Part shown: positions 27,609-36,859 of the stretch, piece by piece
How positions within the stretch are numbered: position 1 is the first letter of the stretch
Layout of the letters: each line of letters opens with the position of its first letter
Origin: Falseniella ignava CCUG 37419
Lineage (GTDB): Bacteria > Bacillota > Bacilli > Lactobacillales > Aerococcaceae
NCBI RefSeq assembly: GCF_000301055.1
Contig: NZ_JH932300.1
Location: 434,447 to 498,446 of the forward strand
DNA length: 64,000 bases
Direction: 5' to 3'
The notes under the pieces: model-generated
What the model was told of the DNA's origin: nothing
Databases searched by the model: none
The model's input: only the letters and a program-made list of their open reading frames with translations
Made by a program: the position numbers and the translations under genes

Positions 27609-30254
27609 ATGAAGCAGTTAAGTAGTCGTGAAATAAGAAGTATGTTTTTAGATTTTTTCGAGCAAAAATCACATTTAGTGATGCCAAGTGCATCATTGAT
27701 TCCTGTGAATGATCCAACGTTACTTTGGATTAACTCGGGTGTAGCAACATTAAAGAAATATTTTGATGGAACAGAAGTTCCAGAAAAACCACGTTTAACT
27801 AACGCACAAAAGAGTATCCGAACGAATGATATTGAAAACGTAGGATATACTGCGCGTCACCATACCTTATTTGAGATGTTAGGGAACTTTTCAATTGGAG
27901 ATTACTTTAAAGAAGATGCGATTCATTTTGCTTGGGAATTTTTAACGAGTGAAGAATGGTTAGCATTAGACCCTGAATTACTCTATGTGACTTATTACAC
28001 TGAAGACCAAGAGACCAAGCAAATTTGGGAACAAGTGCCAGGATTTAATAAAGAGCACCTTGTGGCAGAAGAAGGGAACTTCTGGGATATTGGCGCTGGA
28101 CCATGTGGACCAAATACAGAGATTTTCTATGATCGAGGGGAAGCATATTGCGATTTAGCTGAAGGTGATCCTGAGAATTATCCAGGCGGTGAGAATGAGC
28201 GCTGGTTAGAGATTTGGAACTTAGTTTTCTCTCAATTTAATCATATGCCAGATGATACATATGAACCGCTACCTCATAAGAACGTCGATACGGGGATGGG
28301 GCTTGAACGCCTTGTTTCTGTCATTCAAGATACACCGACAAACTTTGAGACGGACTTATTTATGCCAATTATTAAAACGATCGAGACATTATCAAATCGC
28401 TCTTATGCGGACGCAGGTGAATTACAAGTAAGTTTCAAAGTAATTGCCGACCATATTCGGGCCGTCACCTTTGCAATCAGTGATGGTGCATTGCCTTCAA
28501 ATGAAGGTAGAGGCTATATTATTCGTCGTCTCATTCGTCGAAGCGTCATGCATGGACGTCGTTTGGGAATTGATCGTTTATTCTTAAGCGAACTTGTTCC
28601 AGTAATTGTCGAAGTAATGGGATCTTACTACACTGAACTCGAAGATAATCATGCATTTGTTGAGCAAGTCCTCCGCCAAGAGGAGGAACGTTTCCATGAG
28701 CGAATCGAAGAAGGGGAAATTCAACTTCAATCTGTAATCGAAGAATTGCAAGCGGAGAATGAAACGGTGATTCCAGGAGAGAAAGCATTTATTCTCTATG
28801 ATACATTCGGCTTTCCTTATGAGTTGACTGAGGAATTTGCGAAAGAACATCATTTAACGGTCGATCGAGCAGGGTTTGATGCACAGATGGAAGCACAGCG
28901 TGAAAGAGCACGTAGCGCACGTTCAAAAGAAGATAGTATGTCAGTGCAATCCGATGTTTTACAACAGATTGATAGTGAATTTGAATTTGTTGGTTATCAG
29001 CAACTTAATGCCGATGCAACAATTATGGCAATTGTTCAAGATGATCAATTGATGGATCGACTTAATCCTGGTCATACAGGTTGGGTTATTTTTAACCGTT
29101 CTCCTTTCTATGCTGAAATGGGAGGACAAATTGCTGATCAAGGTGAAGTCTATGATGGTAATGAAATTATAGGACAAGTTTCGGATGTACAAAAAGCACC
29201 GAATGGACAGTATATGCATCGAATCGAAGTATCAGAATTGCCACTCGTTAAAGGACAATCTTACACGCTTCAAGTAGACGCAAAATATCGCCATGCAACG
29301 AATAAAAACCACACTGCAACTCACTTGTTACATCGTGGATTGAAGAAAGTATTAGGGGAACATGCGAACCAAGCAGGGTCTTATGTTGGACCCGATCGTC
29401 TACGCTTTGACTTCTCTCACTTTGGAAAAGTGACGGATGATGAATTAAATCAAATTGAAGCTTATGTAAATCAAATGGTAAATCAATCAGTGGATGTTGT
29501 TACAGATGTGATGCCAATCGAAGAAGCGAAAGCAATGGGTGCGATGGCACTTTTCGGTGAAAAATACGGAGACGTAGTACGGGTAGTCAATATTGCAAAT
29601 GATTCCATTGAGTTATGTGGGGGAACCCATGTTAGCAACACCAATGATATTGGTACAGTAAAAGTTATTAGTGAGTCGGGGATTGGCGCTGGAATCCGTC
29701 GAATCGAGGCCTTAACTGGACAAGCGGCGATTGAATACTATCAAAATCAGAGTGAATTGCTTGAACAAATTCAAGAAGAATTGAAAGTTCAACAAGAAGA
29801 CCAACTACTTGCTCGCATCCACCAGTTACAGACAGAACTCAAAGAAGCTGAGTCAAAAGTGGAATCTTTAACTCGCAAGATGATGCAACAAGAATCTGAG
29901 ACACTCTTCCAACAAGTAGAAGAAGTCGCAGACTTAACATACCTTACAATCAAGTTAGATAATCAATCGGTTGATGTGATGCGCAGTCTTGGTGATGAGT
30001 GGCGCCAACGAAAAGCTTCAGACATCCTAGTGATTGTGTCTGATCAAGGGGATAAAGCGAATTTATTAGTTTTAGCGGATAATAAAGCCATCGAAAAAGG
30101 GATTAAAGCTGGTGATTTAGTAAAACCACTTGCGAAATTAATCGGCGGTGGCGGCGGTGGACGTCCAGACATGGCGCAAGCTGGTGGGAAAAATCCAGCG
30201 GGAATTCCTACACTTTTAGATCAAGTTGGGGCACAAATTCAAAGCTTAGTATAA
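27609..30254 (+). CDS. alaS: Alanyl-tRNA synthetase
   Basis: About 881 residues, a class II synthetase with editing. N-terminal catalytic domain (starts MKQLSSREIRSMFLDFF), the editing-domain zinc motif NHTATHLLH with the distal CGGTH, and a C-terminal glycine-rich C-Ala domain (GGGGGGRPDMAQAGG). ATG 27609 is chosen since GGAGG at 27599-27603 would overlap the upstream ATG 27597. It is controlled by the T-box leader. The ireB-ruvX group follows after about 80 bases. Confidence 0.96.
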   Translation: MKQLSSREIRSMFLDFFEQKSHLVMPSASLIPVNDPTLLWINSGVATLKKYFDGTEVPEKPRLTNAQKSIRTNDIENVGYTARHHTLFEMLGNFSIGDYFKEDAIHFAWEFLTSEEWLALDPELLYVTYYTEDQETKQIWEQVPGFNKEHLVAEEGNFWDIGAGPCGPNTEIFYDRGEAYCDLAEGDPENYPGGENERWLEIWNLVFSQFNHMPDDTYEPLPHKNVDTGMGLERLVSVIQDTPTNFETDLFMPIIKTIETLSNRSYADAGELQVSFKVIADHIRAVTFAISDGALPSNEGRGYIIRRLIRRSVMHGRRLGIDRLFLSELVPVIVEVMGSYYTELEDNHAFVEQVLRQEEERFHERIEEGEIQLQSVIEELQAENETVIPGEKAFILYDTFGFPYELTEEFAKEHHLTVDRAGFDAQMEAQRERARSARSKEDSMSVQSDVLQQIDSEFEFVGYQQLNADATIMAIVQDDQLMDRLNPGHTGWVIFNRSPFYAEMGGQIADQGEVYDGNEIIGQVSDVQKAPNGQYMHRIEVSELPLVKGQSYTLQVDAKYRHATNKNHTATHLLHRGLKKVLGEHANQAGSYVGPDRLRFDFSHFGKVTDDELNQIEAYVNQMVNQSVDVVTDVMPIEEAKAMGAMALFGEKYGDVVRVVNIANDSIELCGGTHVSNTNDIGTVKVISESGIGAGIRRIEALTGQAAIEYYQNQSELLEQIQEELKVQQEDQLLARIHQLQTELKEAESKVESLTRKMMQQESETLFQQVEEVADLTYLTIKLDNQSVDVMRSLGDEWRQRKASDILVIVSDQGDKANLLVLADNKAIEKGIKAGDLVKPLAKLIGGGGGGRPDMAQAGGKNPAGIPTLLDQVGAQIQSLV

Positions 30255-30281
30255 AATTAGGCATCATTTAGATTTTTGTGG

Positions 30282-30287
30282 TAAAAT
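30282..30287 (+). promoter_or_regulatory. Predicted -10 before ireB
   Basis: Extended -10 TG-G-TAAAAT (hexamer 30282-30287); no clear -35. It would give a leader of about 40 nt and excludes the upstream in-frame GTG at 30278 as a start. Confidence 0.4.
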
Positions 30288-30331
30288 GTAGATTAAGAAT
30301 TTGTTTTAATAAGAAGAAAGGTCTGGTGCAT

Positions 30332-30583
30332 ATGCAATCATTAGATGAAACAATTATGTTTAAGCTCGATGATTTAGAACAACATACCGTTCGCGAGACG
30401 TTGGACATTGTTTATCATGCCTTAAAAGAAAAAGGCTATGACCCAATTAATCAAATTGTAGGGTATCTTTTATCAGGCGACCCAGCATATATCCCACGTC
30501 ATAAAGATGCACGGAATTTAATTCGTCGACATGAACGTGATGAGATTTTAGAAAAATTAGTCGAGTACTATATCGCAAAATAA
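30332..30583 (+). CDS. ireB: IreB-family regulatory phosphoprotein (UPF0297)
   Basis: An 83-residue protein of the YrzL/IreB family, recognised by [29 protein letters not shown] and [13 protein letters not shown]. In Enterococcus faecalis IreB is phosphorylated near its N-terminus by the PASTA kinase IreK and affects cephalosporin resistance; here Thr7 is kept while position 4 is Leu. Start ATG 30332 follows AAAGG. The kinase and phosphatase homologues are in this window at 57.4-60.2 kb. The gene heads the conserved ireB-ruvX-DUF1292 trio. Confidence 0.9.
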   Translation: MQSLDETIMFKLDDLEQHTVRETLDIVYHALKEKGYDPINQIVGYLLSGDPAYIPRHKDARNLIRRHERDEILEKLVEYYIAK

Positions 30584-30584
30584 T

Positions 30585-31025
30585 ATGAAATCAAACTATT
30601 CTCGAATCATGGGATTGGATGTAGGATCTAAGACGGTTGGTGTAGCAGTCAGTGATTTGATGGGATGGACAGCTCAAGGATTAGAGACGATTCGTATTGA
30701 TGAAGAGCAAGAAGACTTTGGCTTTGACCGATTGCTTCAGTTAATTGAAGAAAACCAAGTCAAGACGGTTGTCATTGGACTTCCTAAAAATATGAATAAT
30801 ACATTAGGACCGCGTGCTATAGCTAGCCAATCTTATGGTGAAAAGTTGTTACAATTACTGCCAGAATTAACAATTCATTATCAAGACGAGCGTTTAACAA
30901 CCTCCCAAGCTGAGCGAATGCTAATTCAAGAAGGGAACGTTTCACGCAAAAAGCGTAAGCAAGTTATTGATAAAATAGCGGCTGTAATTATTTTACAAAA
31001 TTATTTAGATGCAAATACAAACTAG
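30585..31025 (+). CDS. ruvX: Putative Holliday junction resolvase RuvX (YqgF)
   Basis: A 146-residue RNase-H-fold protein. Asp12 in [15 protein letters not shown], the Glu in YQDERLTT and the late Asp in [12 protein letters not shown] form the expected metal site. YqgF proteins have roles in Holliday junction resolution and 16S rRNA 5' maturation; which dominates here is unknown. It starts two bases after the ireB stop, implying translational coupling. Length is normal. Confidence 0.93.
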   Translation: MKSNYSRIMGLDVGSKTVGVAVSDLMGWTAQGLETIRIDEEQEDFGFDRLLQLIEENQVKTVVIGLPKNMNNTLGPRAIASQSYGEKLLQLLPELTIHYQDERLTTSQAERMLIQEGNVSRKKRKQVIDKIAAVIILQNYLDANTN

Positions 31026-31037
31026 GAGTGTATAGAG

Positions 31038-31397
31038 ATGACCGAAGAACATAAACACGAATGTGGTTGTGGATATCACCATCATCCAGATGAAGCACAT
31101 CATGAATGTGAATGTGGCCATAATCATGAAGAAGAGTTAATTACGATCATTGATGAAGAAGGTAATGAGACTTTATACCATATCTTATTCACCTTTGATT
31201 CACAAGATTACCAAAAAAATTATGTTGTAGTATACCCACATGGTACGGATAATGATGATGAAGTAGAGATTCAAGTCTTTTCTTATAAAGAAGACGATGA
31301 TTTAGCAGGCTCACTTCACCAGATAGAATCTGATGAAGAATGGGATATGGTTGAAGAAGTTATTGCTACTTTTATCGATGAAGAAGCAGCTGAATAA
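31038..31397 (+). CDS. DUF1292-family protein with His/Cys-rich N-terminus
   Basis: A 119-residue acidic protein (YrzB family). The DUF1292 core (ITIIDEEGNETLYHILFTF) starts at about residue 36. Unlike the minimal family members, the first 32 residues are packed with His and Cys (HECGCGYHHH, then HHECECGHNH), which suggests metal binding. Third gene of ireB-ruvX-DUF1292, 12 bases after ruvX, with TAGGAG as ribosome site. Function of DUF1292 is unknown. It is followed by a terminator. Confidence 0.85.
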   Translation: MTEEHKHECGCGYHHHPDEAHHECECGHNHEEELITIIDEEGNETLYHILFTFDSQDYQKNYVVVYPHGTDNDDEVEIQVFSYKEDDDLAGSLHQIESDEEWDMVEEVIATFIDEEAAE

Positions 31398-31419
31398 GCG
31401 AGGGTAAAATTAATAATCA

Positions 31420-31450
31420 GTCCGGGCAATGATTGTCCGGACTTTGTTTA
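31420..31450 (+). terminator. Intrinsic terminator after the DUF1292 gene
   Basis: An 11-base near-perfect stem (31420-31430 with 31434-31444), tight loop, short T-rich tail. Confidence 0.75.
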
Positions 31451-31498
31451 TAAAGCTTAAAAATGAAGTAAGTCTAGTTATTAGACTGTAATTCTGAT

Positions 31499-31504
31499 AT
31501 AATT
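31499..31504 (+). promoter_or_regulatory. Predicted -10 of mltG-udk
   Basis: Extended -10 TG-A-TATAAT (hexamer 31499-31504); weak -35. Confidence 0.5.
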
Positions 31505-31536
31505 TCACCGACGATGATGAAAAGGAGGATCCCTTC

Positions 31537-32733
31537 ATGAGATCTCGTAATCAATTGAAACAACAAGCGCAAAAAGTAGAAGAAGCAAGGATGAAAGAAC
31601 GATTATGGACGACACGAATCGTTAGGATCATTATGCTGATCAGCTTGCTTACAGTCCTGATTGTCAGTATGCTAGGCTACCGTTATGTAAAAACGGCTTT
31701 AAAACCGGTAGATCCGTCAAATCATCAAGAGGTTGAAGTAACCATCCCTTTCGACAGTAGTAAACGCAGTATTGCAGAGCTGCTAGAAGATGCGGGGATT
31801 ATTCGCAATGCCGATATCTTTCATTTGTTTTTAAGAACACAGGGAACTCGTGGGCTTCAAGCAGGTCACTATCAGCTGTCGCCATCGATGAATGCCCAGC
31901 AAGTATTGGAGCGATTAGAGGAAGGCGGCGAGCCAATCTTCGTTGATGCGGACACGACACTTACCGTGGTAGAAGGAGCGACCGTCGAGCAGATTGCAGA
32001 GTTAGTTGATGAAAATACGGCAATTTCTAAAGAAGAGTTTATTCAAACTGTTCAAAGTAAAGAAACAATGAACCGACTGGTTGCCAAGTTCCCAACCTTG
32101 TTACAAGATCTAACGGAAATTGAGGGGTTGAAATATTCACTAGAAGGCTATTTATATCCAGCGACGTATGACTATTTTGCGGGGATGTCTGCCTATGAAT
32201 TGATTGAACAAATGGTTGAATCGGCAAACTTAACTTATCAACAATTGGTCGAAGATTTATACAATACCGAATTGACTTACCATCAAATTTTGACATTGGC
32301 TTCAATTATTGAGCGTGAAGCTATTACTGCTGAGGATCGAAAATTAGTCAGTGGTGTATTCTACAACCGAATGGCCATTGAAATGCCTTTACAATCAGAT
32401 ATTACGATTTTATACGTATTAGGTGAGCATAAAGAGTTTGTTACTTATGATGATTTAGAAGTCGACTCACCGTATAATACGTATCAACATATTGGCTTAC
32501 CACCTGGTCCAATGAATTCGCCAAGTTATTCTGCAATTACAGCGGCAATTTATCCAACGTATTCAGATTACTATTACTTTGTAGCAGATATTGATACACA
32601 AGAAGTCTACTTCTCTCAAACGCAAGAAGAGCACGATTTATTAGTAGAACAATACGTAAATAACCGTGATACTCAAGAAGAGACAACCGATGAATCTTTA
32701 GAGAGTGAAGATACACAAGAAAACCAACAGTAA
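31537..32733 (+). CDS. mltG: Endolytic murein transglycosylase MltG (YceG-like)
   Basis: A 398-residue protein with a cytoplasmic N-terminus, one membrane helix (about 30-50), a LysM-like subdomain and the YceG catalytic domain. The catalytic Glu lies in [19 protein letters not shown] and [11 protein letters not shown] are family landmarks. MltG cuts nascent glycan strands and sets their length next to the elongasome. The C-terminal 25 residues are Glu/Asp-rich and look disordered. AAAGGAGG precedes ATG 31537; udk follows after 17 bases. Confidence 0.93.
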   Translation: MRSRNQLKQQAQKVEEARMKERLWTTRIVRIIMLISLLTVLIVSMLGYRYVKTALKPVDPSNHQEVEVTIPFDSSKRSIAELLEDAGIIRNADIFHLFLRTQGTRGLQAGHYQLSPSMNAQQVLERLEEGGEPIFVDADTTLTVVEGATVEQIAELVDENTAISKEEFIQTVQSKETMNRLVAKFPTLLQDLTEIEGLKYSLEGYLYPATYDYFAGMSAYELIEQMVESANLTYQQLVEDLYNTELTYHQILTLASIIEREAITAEDRKLVSGVFYNRMAIEMPLQSDITILYVLGEHKEFVTYDDLEVDSPYNTYQHIGLPPGPMNSPSYSAITAAIYPTYSDYYYFVADIDTQEVYFSQTQEEHDLLVEQYVNNRDTQEETTDESLESEDTQENQQ

Positions 32734-32750
32734 AAATATGGAGGAACTCA

Positions 32751-33380
32751 ATGACGACGAAACCGATAGTAATTGGTGTTACTGGCGGATCAGGGAGCGG
32801 TAAGACCAGCGTGAGTCAGCAAATATTGCGTAATTTCCAAGGATATTCTGTAATGTTACTCGCGCAAGATAATTATTATAAAGATCAAGCACATCTTGCC
32901 TTTGAACAACGACTTCAAACGAATTATGACCATCCTGATGCATTTGATAATGATTTGTTTGCTAAGCATCTCGCTACTTTAATTGATGGAGGTGAGATTG
33001 AGATTCCAATTTATGATTATTCACGCCATACGCGTTCTGATGAGACTCGAATGGCACAATCACACGATGTAATTATCGTGGAAGGAATTTTGATCTTATA
33101 CTCCCAAGAGTTACGTAATCTGATGGATATTAAAGTTTACGTGGATACAGATGATGATATCCGATTAGCCCGACGGATTTTGCGTGATATTAAAGAACGG
33201 GGCCGGTCCGTTGACTCCGTTATTCAGCAATATGTTGACGTTGTAAAACCGATGCACCATCAATTTATCGAACCTACGAAACGATATGCTGACCTTATTG
33301 TACCTGAGGGAGGCTATAATACGGTCGCGATTGATTTACTATCTACCAAGATTGAACATTTTTTACACAATATCAAATAA
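32751..33380 (+). CDS. udk: Uridine kinase
   Basis: A 209-residue P-loop kinase that phosphorylates uridine and cytidine in pyrimidine salvage. P-loop [12 protein letters not shown] at residues 9-20, DNYYKDQ, DHPDAFD and the lid region [12 protein letters not shown] are typical. Co-transcribed with mltG (17-base gap, GGAGG) and followed by a terminator, in the conserved order mltG-udk-greA. Confidence 0.95.
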   Translation: MTTKPIVIGVTGGSGSGKTSVSQQILRNFQGYSVMLLAQDNYYKDQAHLAFEQRLQTNYDHPDAFDNDLFAKHLATLIDGGEIEIPIYDYSRHTRSDETRMAQSHDVIIVEGILILYSQELRNLMDIKVYVDTDDDIRLARRILRDIKERGRSVDSVIQQYVDVVKPMHHQFIEPTKRYADLIVPEGGYNTVAIDLLSTKIEHFLHNIK

Positions 33381-33387
33381 GAATAAC

Positions 33388-33442
33388 TTGAGAATAAGAT
33401 TGAAATTCAGCAATGAACATGGTATCTTATTCTCAATGTTTT
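33388..33442 (+). terminator. Intrinsic terminator between udk and greA
   Basis: A 13-bp perfect stem (33388-33400 with 33424-33436) with a 23-base loop and a short T-rich tail. Confidence 0.7.
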
Positions 33443-33460
33443 ATTAAGAGGAGAATTTAA

Positions 33461-33946
33461 ATGGTTGAAAAAACATATCCAATGACCCTTGAAGGGAAAG
33501 CGAAAATTGAGGCAGAATTAGAAGATTTAAAGGTCAATAAACGTATTGAGATTATTGATCGTATTAAAATTGCTCGTAGTTTCGGTGACTTATCCGAAAA
33601 CTCAGAGTATGAATCTGCTAAAGATGAACAAGCTTTTGTTGAAGGGCGTATTTCGACATTAGAAAATATGTTACGTTATGCCGAAATTATTGATGATAAA
33701 CACATTGAAAAAGATGTTGTTTCGTTAGGACGGAAAGTGTCTTTTAAGGAAATTCCAGATGGGGATGAAGAAACATATACGATTGTTGGGAGCGCTGAAG
33801 CTGACCCCACTGAATTTAAGATTTCCAACGACTCACCGATTGCCAAGACCATTTTAGGACACAAAGTAGGCGACAAAGTTACGATTCAAACGCCAGGTGG
33901 TTCATTCGATATTGAAATTACTCGTGTAGAGTCATCGGATCAATAA
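33461..33946 (+). CDS. greA: Transcription elongation factor GreA
   Basis: A 161-residue factor that rescues backtracked RNA polymerase by stimulating transcript cleavage. N-terminal coiled coil with the conserved tip acidic segment ([15 protein letters not shown], residues about 45-59), then a C-terminal FKBP-like domain. AGGAG precedes ATG 33461. It has terminators on both sides, so it is expressed largely on its own. Confidence 0.96.
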   Translation: MVEKTYPMTLEGKAKIEAELEDLKVNKRIEIIDRIKIARSFGDLSENSEYESAKDEQAFVEGRISTLENMLRYAEIIDDKHIEKDVVSLGRKVSFKEIPDGDEETYTIVGSAEADPTEFKISNDSPIAKTILGHKVGDKVTIQTPGGSFDIEITRVESSDQ

Positions 33947-33952
33947 ACTTTC

Positions 33953-33987
33953 AAACTTGCTTTTATTTTTAAAAGCAAGTTTTTTAG
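33953..33987 (+). terminator. Intrinsic terminator after greA
   Basis: A 13-bp stem (33953-33965 with 33970-33982) with a T-rich loop and T-run. Confidence 0.85.
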
Positions 33988-34009
33988 CATTTTAGGCAGG
34001 AGGTGCCGA

Positions 34010-34756
34010 ATGAAGCTAGATCGTCGGAATGTATTAATTGCAGTCATACTAAGTCTATTATTATTATTTTATCAATTAGTTCATAATTTACCGGGACTTA
34101 CAGCCGTTACGGTAGGATTATTAATTATAATGGGAACCTTATTTATTAAAAAATCACTTTTAATCATTGTGGTTAGATACTTAAGTTTATTGATGATATT
34201 TGTCGGTTTATTCCTTGTACCTTCATTTTGGGCAATGTTAGTGGTCTTATTGATTTTTTATTTATCCTTTCGAAGTGAGGAAGGTCATCTATTGATGAAT
34301 CTATCCGATGCCTTTATACTCTCACCACAGCGACCACAAATTTATCAAGGGGTTGTTTTAAAAGAACCAATCATTTCACAGCAACAGACAATCGATAAGC
34401 GGTCCGTTCAAGAGCTTTATGGCTCTGACTCGCAAGATTATGCTTGGGATGATATTAATATTGTCTATTTTGGTGGTAGCCAGATGATTGATTTTGGTAA
34501 TACTGTAATACCAAATCGTGAGATTACCGTTATTATTCGAAAGGTTTTAGGACGAACACGTGTAGTGATTCCGAAAGATATTGCATTAAAAATTCATCTC
34601 AGTAGCGTAGTAGGTGAAGTTGATTTTCAATCAGAACGTTACGAATTGATGGCAGAGTCTTTGAAATGGCAAAGTGAAAACTATACTGAAAAGACCCCCC
34701 GCATCAACTTGATGATTTCTCAAGTATTTGGGAATATTGAGGTGATTTTAGTATGA
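34010..34756 (+). CDS. liaF: LiaF-like membrane regulator
   Basis: A 248-residue protein with about four N-terminal membrane helices (to about residue 90) and a C-terminal domain of the cell-wall-antibiotic response type (INIVYFGGSQMIDFGNTVIP and repeats up to GNIEVILV). LiaF inhibits the LiaS kinase until cell-envelope stress occurs. AGGAGGTG precedes ATG 34010, and the stop overlaps the liaS start, so it is the first gene of a tight liaFSR operon. Homologues are called VraT/YvqF in other genera. Confidence 0.88.
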   Translation: MKLDRRNVLIAVILSLLLLFYQLVHNLPGLTAVTVGLLIIMGTLFIKKSLLIIVVRYLSLLMIFVGLFLVPSFWAMLVVLLIFYLSFRSEEGHLLMNLSDAFILSPQRPQIYQGVVLKEPIISQQQTIDKRSVQELYGSDSQDYAWDDINIVYFGGSQMIDFGNTVIPNREITVIIRKVLGRTRVVIPKDIALKIHLSSVVGEVDFQSERYELMAESLKWQSENYTEKTPRINLMISQVFGNIEVILV

Positions 34757-35841
34757 ATTTTAAATTATGGTTTAAATTTTTTAGTATTCAATGTTTATTT
34801 TTAAGCGGATTAGTAGGTTTATTACTCGTTTTCAGTTATGTTTATTATGATTGGGATCGAGTCATGACTTTATTGCAAACTCAAGTTTGGCACTACCCAC
34901 TGTATATCATAATGCTAGCAAGTATTATTACGTTAAGTATCGCGTTCGCAACGTTATTTACACTAGATGTTGCCAGACCCTTTGATAGTATTAATGCCCG
35001 GCTCAATTGGTTAACGCAAGGGCAATACCATCAACCAGTTTTTGATCAAGAAATTCCATCGAGTCAGCAAATTCAAAGCCTCTATTTAATTAATCAGACA
35101 ATTTTAGGGTTACGTGATCAGTTGGGGCATCTGTCTAGTGAATTGCAAGAATTTACTGCCGGGCCTACTTTTGTAGGTGAACATACCGAAGAAGAAATTA
35201 TTGAGCGTGAACGCCATCGAATTGCGCGTGAGCTGCATGATTCAGTGAGTCAGCAATTATTTGCTGCGACAATGTTAATTTCCACCCTGAATCAACTGAG
35301 TCAACGTGAAGGTCTCGATATTGCTAATCAAGTTCAGTTAATCGAGCAGACAATCGGGATGGCTCAAACTGAAATGCGAGCGCTCCTACTTCATTTAAGA
35401 CCAATTGATTTGGCAGACCACAAATTAGAAGTCGGAATTGAAAACTTATTAACTGAATTACAGACAAAAGTTCCTATGAAGATTCAGTGGAACCTTGGGC
35501 CGACACAACTTGAGAGTGGAATTGAAGATCATTTGTTTCGAATTGTGCAAGAAGCCATTTCCAATGCGATGCGTCATGCAAAAGCGACGCAACTTGAAGT
35601 CTTTCTAGAACAAACACATGGGTTGGTAACTTTAAAAATTTCTGACAATGGAATTGGTTTTAATGTGGAAGAAGGACTGAATAAAGGCAACTATGGTCTT
35701 CGTAATATGTCAGAGCGAGTCAAAAGTATGGGAGGACAATTTCAGATTAAAACGGCCTTGAACCAAGGAACCGTGATTGAAATTAAGTTGATGGTCACAG
35801 AAAGGAAAACGAAAGATGATCAAAGTATTATTAGTGGATGA
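34753..35841 (+). CDS. liaS: LiaS/VraS-like sensor histidine kinase
   Basis: A 362-residue NarL-partner kinase (HisKA_3 class) with two membrane helices near residues 9-29 and 45-70 around a very short outside loop, so it likely senses within the membrane through LiaF. His162 in RIARELHDSVSQQ is the phosphorylated residue; the ATPase domain has the N-box EAISNAMRHA and SDNGIGF. Starts ATGA-overlapping with liaF and overlaps liaR by 26 bases. Responds to lipid II-cycle antibiotics in relatives. Confidence 0.9.
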   Translation: MNFKLWFKFFSIQCLFLSGLVGLLLVFSYVYYDWDRVMTLLQTQVWHYPLYIIMLASIITLSIAFATLFTLDVARPFDSINARLNWLTQGQYHQPVFDQEIPSSQQIQSLYLINQTILGLRDQLGHLSSELQEFTAGPTFVGEHTEEEIIERERHRIARELHDSVSQQLFAATMLISTLNQLSQREGLDIANQVQLIEQTIGMAQTEMRALLLHLRPIDLADHKLEVGIENLLTELQTKVPMKIQWNLGPTQLESGIEDHLFRIVQEAISNAMRHAKATQLEVFLEQTHGLVTLKISDNGIGFNVEEGLNKGNYGLRNMSERVKSMGGQFQIKTALNQGTVIEIKLMVTERKTKDDQSIISG

Positions 35842-36445
35842 CCATGAGATGGTTCGATTAGGACTGGCTTCTTATTTGAATATTCAAGAAGATATCGAAG
35901 TGATTGCTCAAGCCCATAACGGTCTTGAAGGGTACCATAAAGCACTTGAATTGCATCCTGATATTATCTTAATGGATTTAGTTATGGATGTGATGGATGG
36001 TATCGAAGCAACGCAACGAATTCTAGCTGAATGGCCGGAGGCGCGGATTATTATTTTGACATCCTTTATTGATGATGAGAAAGTCTACCCTGCGATGAAA
36101 GCTGGTGCAAAGAGCTATTTATTAAAGACCAGTTCGGCTGAAGAAATTATTAATGCAGTACGTCAGACAAATGCGGGGGAGCAAGTCATTGAACCGGCCG
36201 TTCAAGACAAAATAAATGACCAAACATATCGTGATAGCCAGCAAATGCCTCATGATCAATTGACAGAGCGCGAAAAGGAAGTACTACTTTTAATTGCAAA
36301 AGGGTATACTAACCAAGAAATTGCTGATCATTTATTTATAACTTTAAAAACAGTAAAAACACATGTTTCAAATATCTTGGCAAAACTTGAGGTAAATGAT
36401 CGGACCCAGGCAACGATTTATGCTTTTCAACATCATTTAGTGTAA
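35816..36445 (+). CDS. liaR: LiaR/VraR-like response regulator
   Basis: A 209-residue NarL-type regulator. Receiver domain with the acidic pocket VDDHE and phospho-acceptor Asp54 (DIILMDLVMD), switch Thr and Lys107-region, then a LuxR-type helix-turn-helix (LTEREKEVLLLIAKGYTN to LEVNDRTQA). ATG 35816 lies inside the end of liaS. It probably activates envelope-stress genes; no LiaR operator was sought in detail elsewhere in the window. Confidence 0.92.
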   Translation: MIKVLLVDDHEMVRLGLASYLNIQEDIEVIAQAHNGLEGYHKALELHPDIILMDLVMDVMDGIEATQRILAEWPEARIIILTSFIDDEKVYPAMKAGAKSYLLKTSSAEEIINAVRQTNAGEQVIEPAVQDKINDQTYRDSQQMPHDQLTEREKEVLLLIAKGYTNQEIADHLFITLKTVKTHVSNILAKLEVNDRTQATIYAFQHHLV

Positions 36446-36478
36446 GATAGAGACGAATCAAAGATAAAGGAGCAAACT

Positions 36479-36796
36479 ATGGAAATAAAAGTGAACGCAC
36501 AAGCAGAGCAATGGTTCCACGAGCAAGTGGGACTACCTGAAGGACAGTCACCGTCAATAAGATTTAAGTCTAAATTATATGGTTCGAGCCCATTACATGA
36601 GATGCTCGCATTAATCTTTGAAGTGACCGATCCAGTGGACCCTGTGGCACAATTTACGGGAGAGAATGGCTGGGTGTTCTTTGTTGAAAAGGAAGATGCT
36701 TGGTTTTTTGAAGGACATAACTTAATTGTAGAATATGATGAGGAGCTAGACGAACCCATCTATGCTTATGAAAAAGATGGAGAAATCAAACGATAA
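36479..36796 (+). CDS. HesB/YneR-like protein lacking cysteines
   Basis: A 105-residue protein with the Fe-S biogenesis (HesB/IscA) fold pattern, recognisable from WFHEQVGLPEG, SIRFKSKLYG and the C-terminal ENGWVFFVEKED. It has no cysteine at all, so it cannot bind an Fe-S cluster like IscA. Bacilli have a group of such YneR-type proteins of unknown role. AAAGGAG precedes ATG 36479. It follows liaR after 33 bases and could be read through from it; a link to LiaFSR is not otherwise supported. Confidence 0.75.
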   Translation: MEIKVNAQAEQWFHEQVGLPEGQSPSIRFKSKLYGSSPLHEMLALIFEVTDPVDPVAQFTGENGWVFFVEKEDAWFFEGHNLIVEYDEELDEPIYAYEKDGEIKR

Positions 36797-36808
36797 TACT
36801 TAATAAAA

Positions 36809-36836
36809 AGGCTGCGATATTTTTTCGCAGCCTGTT
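36809..36836. terminator. Terminator between the HesB-like and phosphatase genes
   Basis: An 8-bp GC-rich stem (36809-36816 with 36826-36833), 9-base loop, flanked by A-rich and moderately T-rich bases, so it may serve both convergent genes. Confidence 0.7.
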
Positions 36837-36859
36837 ATCTATTTTATAGTTCATCAAGA

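Noticed and set aside
36433..36759. 108-codon minus-strand Ser-rich frame opposite the HesB-like gene
   Set aside because: Shadow frame; the plus-strand gene has a good start, family pattern and terminator.
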